Assembly: GCA_023014365.1 (NCBI GenBank)
Contig: JAEBUN010000004.1
Location: 1,426,001-1,490,000 of the forward strand
Direction of reading: 5' to 3'
DNA: 64,000 bases
Source: Lepiota brunneoincarnata
Lineage: Eukaryota > Basidiomycota > Agaricomycetes > Agaricales > Agaricaceae
Positions 45,300 through 56,808 of the stretch are shown one piece after another (the stretch's first letter is position 1; each line of letters starts with the position of its first letter). A program made the translations under genes and the position numbers. The notes beneath the pieces are model-generated. The model made no database searches, was not told the DNA's origin, and saw only the letters and a list, made by a program, of their open reading frames with translations.

Positions 45300-48200
45300 T
45301 TAAAAGTCCTGGCGCACACTGCTACCTGCCAAGCCACCAGTCGGAAGCGCTATTACAAAGTTTTTCGACCGATGAGGTCCCCATTGAGGAGGTTTCCTTC
45401 CTGGGCCGAGGGACAGGCTGACTTCCACCGCGTCTAAAGTCTGCGATGGATCAGATACGACGATTTCACTGTCGTCGAAACGATAAAGCAGTGCGAGATT
45501 GCCGTTGGAAGTGATGGTGATGGGAGCGAATTTTGCTGGAGTAATTGTGACCGAGCCACCGCCTGCCTCCCAAAAAACGACCATAGCCGTCTTATGCGCC
45601 TCGTCAAAGACTGCTGCTACGCTTCCGTCATTCGAGACAGACTGAAGGCGGAGTCGATGGTTCTTCTGGGCGAAGCTTTCAAAGGTGGTTCCGGGGAACA
45701 TGGAGTAGGACAACGGCCCCAAAGTGGTACTGTGCTCGATCCAAGCAGTGAAGAGATCCACTGTTGCGGGAGGCTGAGTAGATGTTCCAATTGCAGGCCA
45801 TGGTCCGGTCTTCTCTCCGACCTCGATATGAAGGGTATCATTGTCCCCCAGATCGGAAAATGCGTACCCGACACCACCGTGCCAAAGAGTAGCTGGCATG
45901 AGAAGAGAGGAGGCCGCTCGGAGTCTCTCACCGTCGTCAATGAGGATAGCCCCGTCATGGAGACGCTGGTCGAGGACGGAATATACGGGTTTACCAGATG
46001 TAGACGTGATGTTTGATATCATGGTGTGTTGAATATCGTCTTCGAGGAAGAACCAGACCTTTTGCCATTTCAAGGCTTTGCTCAAAGGATTGGTGTAACG
46101 CATTACAGCGATGCCAACATCACCATTAGAAACACCACCAACAAAATTTTCAATTCCGGTGATTTCGGTCCGATCGCAGGAAAGAGGGGTTGCGCCATAA
46201 TCAGTAGTTATACCCGGGATCAAGTTCCAGTCCCAGGCAGCCGAAATGTCTTCATACTCGTTTCCTTTGAGGTAGGTGTAATGGACTCCGTCAGAGAGGT
46301 GAAAACCCAAGGGCTAAACGGGCAACAGCCTTAAGCATCGGGGAATCACACCGATGATAAGCTACGTACATTTTGGGTGTTGATGCATTCTGTGTTTTTG
46401 GTTCTAGTAGAAAACATCTTGACTGTCGAGACATAGTTCCGACCGCGGTGGACCTTGCAGTGCTATAAGCGCCAAAAGAGATTGCAGCTCAGAGTGGACA
46501 AACCATATAGTCATTGGCATAGAACATGCGGTTGCCCTTCAGCTTTCCAGCGTTGGCATTTTTATCGTCCTGCCCGAGGCTCTCCGCAAACTCAATGAGG
46601 GTGGGTGAGTCCCAAAGTCGCCCAAGCTCTCCAATCTGTGTGAGGTTCATTTTGATGCTTCCAGTAGCCCTGAATACCCAGATAAAAATATGAGTAATGA
46701 AGATATTAGAAACTCATACTGATTGTCAATAACAGGGAAACTAATGAAACGTCCAAGAGCCGACTGAGTATTCAATAAGTAATTTGTGCTGTGGAGGGAA
46801 GCACACCACTCACAAAATCCCAGTGTAATACACCAGTGAGAGAGTTCCGATATATCATCCAACGATCCCCGTCGAAAAGCGTGGCAAGGGCAGATTGAGA
46901 TTCTGCACTGGCAGCAAATCGCGTCTGGGCTCCCTCGATCTCCAGGTCCAAAATATCATTTGTACTTTGAATGCGAGCTTAAGCGCAAAAAAGAAACTTG
47001 CTGATCTTAGAAACACTTACAAATCCTTGCCTGTAATATGTTTCAGAAACGGCAAATGATTTCAGTGAAAGCTAGGCTCACCATAATTTCCGTTATAGAG
47101 AACACCACCATGTTGTCCTTGAGATATATGTGAATATAGGAATATTTGACTATGAGTAGAGCATACCAAATGATCCATCAGGCCTGATACCGTCGGCCTT
47201 GATAGCATCCTGAATCACAACCTCTTCATGAATCCTTCGAAACGCATCCGATATGATTGTGACGTTGAAAGTGAGCAATGCATCATCAATGCCAATCTTG
47301 GCGACGTCGAGTGTGTTTGCTCCCGTCAGAAAGCTGACTTCGTTGAAGGGACGACCGAAAAGAGCATAGGATCGACCCGTCATGTTGGTGCAATGGTTGG
47401 ATTGCGATGTGGTGAGAGTATCGTTGAATAGCAAGCATGTTTGTCCGACAAGCTCTGGAATCAATATGACCTAAAGATATATATGATGAGCAATGGTAGG
47501 TTGGGTGTCCAAGAGCGGACGAACATTAGAGAACCAATTGGTGTTCCTATGAAAAATTGATGTTAGCTATCAACACCTATCATCCGGAAAGCCACGTACC
47601 AAAGAGTGTTATCCGGGTTAGAGCAGGGACAGCTTGCAGTACCGCCATTTATCAGACACTCGAGATTGGTGATATCACGTCCGAACCAGTAGTCCATGGC
47701 TAACGAGGTCTTGGCGTGGAGATTATCGTCCTTGACGAAATCATCCCCTCCCTTCAATCCACCGTGCCATGCGGCTGCCATTACGACTGGAACAGCGTGA
47801 GGACTCCTGTTTAACATGATCAAACGGACAACTTACGGATGCGTTGCCAATGCTCTTGGGCTGGCCAATTGGCTCGGCGAGCGGGACATCCTGTGGTATA
47901 ATCAACCTCACTATCAGGCCACTTTCCGTCAGCCCCGAGAGAAGATACCCTATGAACCGAGCGAATTAGGCGCCTTGTTCTGTTCGGCATGAGACAGTGG
48001 TGCGCCTACCAGTTTGGGATGTTGCTAGCGCCACTGAGCGGACCCACAATACTGCTAAGGCGTCTGCTTTGCACTAGTTGCAGCTCCTCCAAAGTCCCAG
48101 GGTCCAATGTCTGCGTTGGCTGGGACGGCGAGGCTGCAGTTGTAGAATTGGCCGTAGTTACAGTTGAAGTATGCGACGCGACTGTGGTCGAATTGAGTGC

Positions 48201-48419
48201 AGATGAAGTTGACGCAGGTGGGGTGGACGACAGAGAAGAGGCCACCTGGGACTGTGTGGTATGAGCCGTAGAAGAGACGACTGGAGAGGAGGTCGAGAGA
48301 GATGTAGACGCTGGGTTGGTGGGCGTGGATGACCCAGGTGACTGCGATCGTACAAGTGTGTAACTAAACAAAGGAGCGTGGAGGAAGAGAGCGTAAGAGA
48401 GTGTCAAGAAAGACCTCAT
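45300..48419 (-). CDS. Secreted polysaccharide lyase family 8 (chondroitin/hyaluronate/xanthan-lyase fold)
   Basis: Extracellular lyase that cleaves uronic-acid polysaccharides by beta-elimination. Start 48419 with a signal peptide (MRSFLTLSYALFLHAPLFSYT), then a Ser/Thr-rich linker of about 80 residues. The alpha-toroid opens with WPDSEVDYTTGCPARRANWPA. The catalytic region contains NTLWNTNWFSNVI, GIRPDGSFGQHGGVLYNGNYG (catalytic His and Tyr) and GRSYALFGR. The C-terminal super-sandwich begins GFHLSDGVHYTYLKGNEYED and AAWDWNLIPGITTD. More than ten GT-AG introns. Exact substrate cannot be read from sequence; fungal members act on host- or wall-derived uronates. Confidence 0.88.
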
Positions 48420-49147
48420 TGCAGCAGGATCATAGAAGTGTTGAGGAAGAAAAAATTGAGAGATCCCTCCAGCATGTCGGATGTGGCACAGGTAAGCGCT
48501 TTATACTAGTCTGTATTGGGCTTAGGGTGGCTGGCATAGAAGTGATGCCAGATGTCTGCATCGACGTTCTTCCGTGTTTGAGCTATGAAGTGTTCGTATC
48601 TGAGGCCGAGAATTTCCAAACTGAAATAACCCAGAGAGATTTTTCTGGCATGCCGAGCCAAGGAGGCGCCGAGGCGAGCAAGTTTGGGACTGTGCGGGGG
48701 GACCGGCAGCCAGGTATGATAAGCAGCGTGAAAGCCGCAATCTGGAGTCCTTGCCCCACATGGCGGTAGAAATGGAGGCGGCTGATGTTGGGGCCACATC
48801 CATCCCGCAGAAACCCAAAAGCCATCCGACAGCGGTTGATGAATCAGAATCACGAAGCCTGATCTGTGAACCTCACAACGCCAGCAACACCCGCATTATC
48901 TTTCTCAGGCCTGTCCGGCAGCCCATGAAGAGGGGCGCCAGAGAGTCGAGTATCAGGTCAGCAGACCCATATGAAAATAACCGTACGAGCGAGAATGATA
49001 CGCTAAAGTCTCCGCCCAACCGCGCTTCCAGGCGGAACACGCGGTTCACTCGCTGTCCCTGCGGCGCTGGCACTTGGCCGGTAACAAACACATCCAAACA
49101 TTTATCACAAGGCCATCCTTTTCAAATTTCAGATTCCATCACGAGAC
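48420..49147. promoter_or_regulatory. Shared upstream region of PL8 lyase and MPP10
   Basis: About 730 bp between divergent starts. A long open frame on the plus strand (from 48751) lacks protein-like features and ends inside MPP10; I do not call it. Confidence 0.45.
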
Positions 49148-51610
49148 ATGTCTACGCCCGAACCGCTTACTATTCCTCATCAACTCGGAGTTCTTACAAG
49201 TTGCCTCGAAGAACAGGTCGAGTCAATTGCACTCGGAAACGAAGGAATTCAAAATGCGGCACTGCAGGCGACAAAATACATTTTCGATTTGTGTATGTGC
49301 AAGCTACCATCTCCAACCCACTCTGCTCTGAGCGACATATACAGCATTGGGGGCAGAAAATGAATCCAAGAAACCCATAGACAACTTGCTAGCATCTCTG
49401 AATCCGCTCCAAGCACCGCAGACAAGGTCTCAGGTGAAATCAGGTGGCCACCAGACACCCCATTCTCCCATCTTGCACCAGTTTGAGCCTACACCTTTGT
49501 CGTCTTTGTTAATCGAAGGCATTGACTCGGAGCAGATTTGGATGCAACTTGACCTAAGGGCTCAGGCAGTGTGTGGTTTACTGGACTTTGCCTTGGAAGG
49601 TGGAACCGGGAGGGAAAGCGAGGAAGAGGTGTCTCCAAGTGAAGGGGAGGAAGATGAAGATGACAGATTGTTCGAGGTCATTGAGTCTCTGGAGAATGGA
49701 GGGGGTACTGACTTGGAAGCGCTCCAAGAAGAGTTGAATGAGGAAATGGAAGTAGGGGATGAAAGCGGGACGTCTGAAAGTGAGGAAAGCGGGGGACTGG
49801 GGGACGTTACTGCAGAGGATGAGGAGGATATTGTCCATCTGCGTTCGTCTGACGAAGAGCATTCCGACCCGGAGAACGGAACCACCTCGTTCGACCTCAT
49901 TCGGCCGATCTCCTTCCCCAAACAAAGTGGATCTCATGGTCTCGACGACGGCTTCTTTGACCTAGATGTGTTTAATGCCGAAACTGATCAGGCGGAAGCC
50001 AAATCTTCATCTCGTGGTCACCTAGCGGAAAACTCAGATGACTCAGATGACTCGGCCATGTCGGTGGATCTTTTTGTTCCCATCGAGGACAAACCAGACG
50101 ATGTCAGAGACATGGGAGGTGCGCCCCTTGATAAAGATCGAATATCCGTCCTTCATTAATTCACTATCGCAGATGTGTTTTATCGAGACTTTTTTGAGCC
50201 TCCCCGGAGCTCTACAGCGCAATATCATCGTTCTAAGGTAGGGAGCAAGCCGGCCAGTGAAGGCAGAGTTCGCTTCCACGACCAAGTCAGGGTCAAAAAA
50301 ATCAAGGCTAAAGGCAAAAACCTGCCGCTTCGTCTCCTGCACGAAATGGATGATTTCGACGAGGATGAGGACGAGGGCGATAGTGACTACGATGGCGGGT
50401 TTGATGATATTGAGGAGAAAGAGGATGGCGACAAGAGATTGGGCTGGGAGGACGACGAATCAGCAGAAGAGGAGGATGCTGCAGGGACATCAGCGATCGA
50501 GCCTTCAGCGGGAAGTCAGGACTCCGAAACAGAGGATACCAGGAGGACTATTGAAAGACTCAAGGATGATCTTTTTGCGGAAGGTGTTGAGCTCAGTGTC
50601 GAGGATGGTATGGAATTACCACTCATGTTGTTCCCAATATTTAACAGCCCCACGATAGGCATGACATCCCACGAAAAGCGACAAGGAGCACTACGGCAAC
50701 AGATAGCACAGTTGGAAGCGGAAAATGTCGCAAAAAAGGACTGGGTTCTCTCAGGAGAGGCAGGCAGTCGATCGCGACCCCAAAATTCGTTACTTGAGGA
50801 GGACCTCGAGTTTGAACGCGTCATGAAGCCCGTACCTGTGATATCTGAGGAAGTGGTCCAGGGTTTAGAACAAAGAATCAAAGAGCGAATCCTTGAGAAT
50901 CGGTTTGACGACGTTGTCCGGATTCGGCCCTTGGAGGATAAACCATTCCTACCCTTCCATCTATTGGAGTTGCAAGATACGAAATCGACACAATCGCTGG
51001 CCCAAGTATACGAAAACGATTACATTGCCACCCAAGGAGGCCTAGTAGATGATCGGGACGGAAAACTCAAGAAAGAGCATGAAGAGATCGAACAGGAATG
51101 GGATAAGATATGCAGCAAGCTCGATGCTCTATGCAATGCTCATTTCATCCCTAAACAAGTATGCCTGTCATTGATGTTCGTCGTATGTGATGTGACTAAA
51201 AGAACGCCCAGCCGAGAACAGTGATATCCACACTGTCGAATGTTGCTACCGCCTCGATGGAGTCCGCACTACCTGTCGCAAGGGGAGCCTCGACCATTCT
51301 TACACCAGAAGAGATATTCAACGCAGCATCCTCTGAAACTCGTTCACGAGGCGAGCTCACACCAGCAGAAAAGCGAGCCTTACGGATGAAGGAGCGCAAG
51401 ATGAGAAAGAAACAACGTGAAATATTGGAGAAAAAAGTAGACAAGGTGCCCAAGGCACCTAAGGGCATCGGTAACATCAAGAAGGAGAAACAAGCGGCCT
51501 TGCAAAGCGTCGTCAAAGCTGGAAAAGGGGTGACGATCGTTGGTAAACAAGGGAAAGATCTGGTGTCGACGAAAAGACGGAAGAAAGCATCATACAATAT
51601 TCCCACCTAG
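49148..51610 (+). CDS. MPP10: U3 snoRNP protein Mpp10 (small-subunit processome)
   Basis: Nucleolar scaffold needed for 18S rRNA processing, partner of Imp3 and Imp4. Start 49148 (MSTPEPLTIPHQLG). Blocks: SLLIEGIDSEQIWMQLDLR, long acidic runs (EVSPSEGEEDEDDRLFE, EDEEDIVHLRSSDEEHSD), LDDGFFDLDVFNAE, DVFYRDFFEPPR, RVRFHDQVRVKKIKAKGK, EKRQGALRQQIAQLE and the conserved KDWVLSGEA. The most conserved part follows: LLEEDLEFERVMKPVPVI, ENRFDDVVRIRPLED, KSKAGLAQVYENDY-type (here TQSLAQVYENDYI). It ends in a Lys-rich RKKQREILEKKV. Four or five introns. Stop 51608-51610. Confidence 0.92.
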
Positions 51611-51720
51611 TAGCCTTATTGCATTTTATTGAGACAGAATCGTCCAGATGGCCGAGTGCTGGATACTGAATATTGAATACCCGCGAGGTTTGCAGTTGTA
51701 GGGAATAACCTGTAGCACGT

Positions 51721-51726
51721 CACGTG
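51721..51726. promoter_or_regulatory. CACGTG box ahead of SEC9
   Basis: Palindromic E-box 72 bp upstream of the SEC9 ATG; TF binding inferred only. Confidence 0.3.
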
Positions 51727-51797
51727 TGATTGGTACATACTTATATCTCCCGCACAGCAGATGGCCGTCCGTTGTCACCCTTCCATTTCCCACTGCC

Positions 51798-52996
51798 ATG
51801 CCTTTTTTCAAGCGCAAAGGAGACAACCTGATCCCTCCTGTGCAAGAGAATTCGCCCATTGGGAGCAGCTACTCCGGCTCGTACCGCTCCTCCACTGCTA
51901 CGTATGTCGCCAGCAGGGATGGCGATCCCTACAGCACCCCGTATACACCACCAATGAGCAGGACGAGCTCCCAAACTGCGGATTCCGCACAACAAGTCCC
52001 AGTTGACACAGCGGACAGATATCCAAGAAGAATGGCCAACGACGTCTATACTCGAGGCGGAGCCAACCTCGAGCAGGACCGTAACGAGCTTTTTGCTGGA
52101 TACAGCCCACAGAAGTCCGGGTCTGGCAGATTCTTCGATGGGCCTGATACTAGGCCACCTCCCAACCCAGGAGAAGAGACTGAAGAAGACATCGAAGGAA
52201 TCAAACAGCAAACTCGATTCACCAAGCAAGAGAGTGTTAATTCGACAAGGAATGCTCTACGTACGGCCCGTGAGGCGGAAGAAACAGCGAGGAACACATT
52301 GACGAGGCTTGGAGATCAATCAGGTAAGTTTAAACGATCAATCTCGACGCTCTCTCCTCATATATCATCTACAGAGAAACTGGCTAATACCGAACGTCAC
52401 CTGGACGTCTCTAAGGGACATTCCCTCCGTGCGGAAGACAAGACCGACGAATTAAAGCAGTTGAATCGCTCTATCTTCAGGCCTGTCATAACATGGAACA
52501 AAGACGCCAAACGCGCGGCTCAGGAAGCCAAAATCCAAACTCGTTTTGAGGATGAGAGAGAGGAAAGAGAGAAGGCGATGATGGACATCAGGGAAACGCA
52601 GAACCGCTTAGGGAGAGCCGCTACCTACGGTCGGGATGACGACGAAGAAGGCATTGGCGGTAATGGTCGACTTCCCACCGCCCAGCAGAAGAGTGATAGA
52701 ATGGATCAGAGGAAACGTTACCAGTTCGAAGCGGCTGCGTCTGATGACGAATTGGAGGACGAACTCGACGATAATCTGACCGAGATCGGTGATGTTACAA
52801 AACGACTCAAAGCGCTCGGAACCGCCATGGGCCAAGAACTCGACCAACAGAATGGGCGTATCGACCGTATCGCAGAGAAGACTACGGGCTTAGACACCCG
52901 CATTTACAGAAACACAGAACGCGTAAGTAGACTCGAATGTCTGTGATTCGTGTGCTTACGACTCACTTGATCTTGCAGCTGAGGAAGATCAAATAA
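51798..52996 (+). CDS. SEC9: Sec9/SNAP-25-type t-SNARE (Qb-Qc)
   Basis: Plasma-membrane t-SNARE for exocytosis. Start 51798 (MPFFKRKGDNLIPP). A disordered N-terminus (Ser/Tyr/Pro-rich) precedes the Qb SNARE helix (EEDIEGIKQQTRFTKQESV to LDVSKGHSLRAEDKTDELKQ). After an acidic/Arg linker comes the Qc helix (ELEDELDDNLTEIGDVTKR to IYRNTER). A last intron (GTAAGT ... TTGCAG) adds LRKIK and the stop at 52994-52996. No membrane anchor and no Cys cluster, as in yeast Sec9. One intron separates the two halves of Qb. Confidence 0.92.
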
Positions 52997-53217
52997 CCCG
53001 ACTCTGCCACCATTGGTTTATTTCAGGGCCTTTTTGTTGGGTTAGTCAGTTGTGGGTAATGGACACTGGACAGAAAGACCATATATCCCTTAAGTATGTG
53101 TTTTAGTGAATGCATTGTCGCGGTCATGTGACTGCAACACTTGAAGTATTAATTCGACATGAGGCAAAAAGACGCGCGCACAACTCTTTATTCTCCAACT
53201 TATTGACTCCGACAAAG

Positions 53218-54748
53218 ATGGTTTCAGAATACGAAGAAAGAAGGGCCCAAAATATAGCAAAGGCAGCTCAGCCCATGTCTTTTCTTGATATCCCTGAATT
53301 GATCCCAATAACACAGAACAAGGCTCTTCTGCAAAGTATGGGGCTCGATAAACCGATGCTCGAGCCCAAAGAAAAGCCAAGGAAGCAAGTTTCCCCAAAA
53401 AAGCGTAAAACACCACAAGACGATAGCGAAACACCGGCCACGAAAGCTCAGCGCGTCGAAGAAAGGACGGCCGATAATGAGCCCTCGATATCAGGCGTCC
53501 GCCGTAGCTCCCGCAACACTGGAAAAAAAGTTGATTACACCGGTGAACTGAAATTAGACGTTCCCCAGCCTATTACGCGCAGAAGAACCTCAGGAAACGA
53601 TGGGCCCATGGGGCGTGAGGCTGGTCAGCGCTTGCACGATCCGTAAGTTCGACTTTCTTATCTGGTATGGCAACGCAGTCCGTTATTTTTCTCCATCAGA
53701 AAAACCTATGGACACATCCCTGGCATCGTCGTCGGTACATGGTGGCTTACGAGAGAAGCGTGTAGTCGAGATGCAATCCATGCGTATGCACCTTCCCCCC
53801 GGGCCCCGCATGATCGGCGCTAACACTTGATAGCCCTTGGGTAGGTGGTATATCTGGAAGTGACCAGGGGGCGTACAGTGTCGCTCTCAGTGGAGGCTAC
53901 GATGATGATGTTGACATAGGCTACGCTTTGTGAGTTGGACCGTGATAATTAGACGAAGGCTGATTGATGACCTATACTTTCGACAGTACCTATACTGGAT
54001 CCGGTGGGATTAATTACAGCTTTCCCCGCTGAAATTGCTGAGTGTTCGTGCCGAAATCCAGGAGGCCGTGATCTTCGAGGAACCAAAGCGGCCCCAAAAA
54101 ATGTTGGGACACTCTCACCTGCCGATTTAGCACACGGACTAACCCCCCGCCCCGCCAGCTCCGGACAGCACCACAGAGCTCAGATCAGTCATTTGAGAAT
54201 CAGGTGTGCTAGCACTCGCCTAACTGGACTTTTCTATTCTAATGAACCCTATTTCAGTTCAATAAAATTTTAAAGGTAACGCTAATCATCAGCTGCTTCA
54301 GTCTACGTAGTTATAACCAACCCACGAAGCGTTCCTGTGAGACCAAGAAGCCAGTTAGAGTTATCCGTGGCTTCAAGCTCAAGTCGAAATACGCTCCGAG
54401 CGAAGGGTTCGTCATGGCACTTTGAATCAATGGCCTCACCCTCATCGATTACAGGTACCGCTATGACGGCTTGTATACTGTGGAAAAAGTCTGTTACATT
54501 TTCTAACTCGAAATGCCCCCTCAACTGACGATGCAACACTCAGGCCTGGATGGAGAAAGGACTCAACTCGAGGGGATTTTTGGTCTGCAAATATGCTTTT
54601 AAGGTCCGCTACAGCACCCTGTCTTCATCTTCTGTCCCTGAACCCGGTGATGTAGCGTTTGGCCAACCAACCGCCCCTGCCAGTCAGGGAAGATTTTCCT
54701 GAAGAGGGAGGCGAGATTGCTGAAGGATCAATGTCAGAGGGCACTTAA
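53218..54748 (+). CDS. SRA-YDG domain protein (UHRF1-like methyl-DNA reader, no RING)
   Basis: SRA domains flip and bind 5-methylcytosine or its oxidised forms. Start 53218: MVSEYEERRAQNIAKAA, a Lys-rich nuclear tract (KVSPKKRKTP-like) and RRSSRNTGKKVDYTGEL. Ten introns rebuild an unbroken SRA domain: KTYGHIPGIVVGTWW, LTREACSRDAIHAPWVGGI, GSDQGAYSVALSGGYDDDVD, GYAFTYTGSGGRDLRGTK, LRTAPQSSDQSFENQ, RVIRGFKLKSKYAPSEG, YRYDGLYTVEKAWMEKG and LNSRGFLVCKYAFKRLANQP. It ends EGSMSEGT, stop 54746-54748. No RING, Tudor, PHD or SET domain is present, so it is a stand-alone reader of about 350 residues. Confidence 0.9.
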
Positions 54749-55320
54749 AACCCCTTCTTGCTGTTGCATCGCTGCCAGTCGAAGTCTACTCACCAATATA
54801 CCTGACCCTGCTCTGATATATGTCTACTAACTCTGTACATAGAGGCCTAATCCCCGTTCATACCACCTATACTTGGTCGACTCTTCTCCTAATTCGATAG
54901 TACTCCCACGAATAGGTCATCTAAGGAATCCCGACAAGTCAAGTGCTCAGCTGGCTGATTTTTATCCGAAAATACTCCCCCGTTCAAATTCATCCACGAA
55001 TTGGGATTTCTCCGGACGACGTCGACGGTTCATTCACATATCACGGAAGCATTGAGTTCAACCTTGACCTTCACATACCCAGGATATATAATAATAGTGA
55101 CCAGAAGGAACCTGCGCTCCAACAAGGACGCAAGTATTTACTTGAATCTACCTTTCCGGGTACAGAGTCAGCAATGAAAATTACGGCGAACACGAGCTAC
55201 AGCTGTTGAGAATCGAAGACCTATTTCCCCGTCAGGTATTGTTCACCTTGCTCCAAAACTTCATAAAGCCTTCTAGCAATGTCAGGCCAGAGAGTTCCGC
55301 GGTCTCGAGTCTCGACAGAA
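54749..55320. other. Intergenic, no gene seen
   Basis: About 570 bp between the SRA gene and the first DPBB gene. Short frames only. Confidence 0.45.
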
Positions 55321-56377
55321 TGGCGCAGTTCGCTTTGATTTTAGCCCTCCTCTCAACCGCAGTTGGCGTTTACGCCGTTGCTGGAGTGACGACCTTTAAC
55401 GACGTAAGGTTGCTTTGGACATTGTCGACTTTGAACAGTCGACTCACAGAAGTAATGCTAGTATGGAACTCAGACCGGTGTCGCCTGTCCAGGTGCGTAT
55501 GGCTCGTCGTAGAGTCAAAGCCATCTCTCATCCAACTTGAATGGTTTTTACAGGGTTTCCCCCCACCAACTCTCAGGGGAATGGAATATTCGCCGCTGCA
55601 ATGAGCGACTTATCTCCCCTCTGGACGGGCTCGCGATGCTCCGGCTCCAAAGACGCCAGTAAATGGTCAGAGGCGCATATTTCAATACGACCTTAAGACA
55701 ACGAATTGATATTACCACTCAAGCAATGGCCGTGGAAGTTGCGTTGATTGCACTGGACGTACGTCTCTCTTTCGAAGTCTCCTCAGTCTGTTTGATGAAC
55801 CTTCACAGCGGCTTGTGCTAATGAGCAACAGTGCGGACATGTGAGTAAATGACAGGAGAATTGTGAATATCACAGGCTGATCAATTCTGTCATCAACCTC
55901 GAAGTGTTTCAACGTCCGGTGTGCGTAACACTGTTCACTGCGCACATGTTTGTTATACCAATATCAGGCAGGCACCGGTTCCCTTGATGGAGAAACCAGA
56001 GGAGCGTGCACTGGGAATACCATCAGGGTCAAGATTATCGATGCGTGCGCCATGTCCACTTATGTTTTAGTCTGAGTGTTCAGCACCAGATTCAGCTGTC
56101 CTGCCACTCACCCAGCAAATTATTGCAAGACGGCAGCCTTTGGTGGAGTAAGGGCTCAATATTCAACTGTCTTGCAAATCCTTGTGACCGCCATTTAGAC
56201 CGTACCAGATAGGGAGGCCTGTGAAGCCAGTGGGATCAATGGCTTTGACATCGCCACGACAGCCAGGAGTGCACTGTCCTCTTTCGTGAGTATCTCAGCT
56301 AACGTCGTGATTGCTTTCCCTAACTCCCGCAACAGCAAGGCAATCTCAACATCGATATCCAACCCGCCACTTGCTAA
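55321..56377 (+). CDS. Small secreted double-psi beta-barrel (barwin/RlpA-like) protein
   Basis: Signal peptide MAQFALILALLSTAVGVYAVA at 55321. About ten tiny exons rebuild TTFNDYGTQTGVACPGFPPT, IFAAAMSDLSPLW, CSGSKDASKCNGRGSCVDCTG, CGHCFNVRCAGTGSLDGET, IRVKIIDACPATHPANYCK, EACEASGINGFDIATTARSAL and the end FQGNLNIDIQPATC (stop 56375-56377). Cys-rich with the DPBB pattern (IIDACP as the second psi loop). Found in secreted fungal expansin/barwin-like proteins; enzymatic activity uncertain. One intron (55923-55967) appears to use the donor GCGTAA. Confidence 0.72.
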
Positions 56378-56808
56378 AGGAGATTGTAGCTCAAACACGT
56401 GTATTATCATCCCCTGTTCCAAAAATAGCTCCGTTATGCCTCTTAGCTAGGTAGAGAGGAACCTCCGCCAGCTAGTCAGTCAGGACTGCTCAGAATATGT
56501 TAGGACACAGCATACCCCTCCGGTGGTCTTGGACTGTCGTGTTTGTGTTTTTAAAGAGCCTCGGGTTTAACGTGCCTGGACAGCGGTCAGATCAGGAAAT
56601 GTTGTGCTGTAAACAAGGGCGGGAAATTTGTAGTGCCGTTTTTTTTTAAGCTTGAGATACTTATTTCCCTCTTCTTTCTCCCAACATCCCCGCTGTCTCT
56701 CGAGTTTGTTCTCTCGTTGGATCCGGCATTACCGCCCACTCGTCCCTCATTTGCCCAACCCTCGTCATTCTTTTCACCTGAAAACTTTACCTCCAAACCC
56801 CCCATTTA
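56378..56808. promoter_or_regulatory. Upstream region of the second DPBB gene
   Basis: Contains a CT-rich tract (TTTCCCTCTTCTTTCTCCC, about 56665-56683) about 130 bp before the ATG at 56809, a likely transcription start region. No gene seen. Confidence 0.4.

Noticed and set aside
48751..49380. 209-codon plus-strand open frame
   Set aside because: Random-like composition, overlaps the MPP10 first exon in another frame, no splice or family support.
53640..54300. Broken SRA domain suggested by stops after GQRLHDP and in 54050-54200
   Set aside because: GT-AG introns at each point join conserved SRA blocks without loss.
55321..56377. Pseudogene reading of the first DPBB gene (many stops in the raw sequence)
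   Set aside because: About ten small introns restore one frame from signal peptide to a clean QPATC end.
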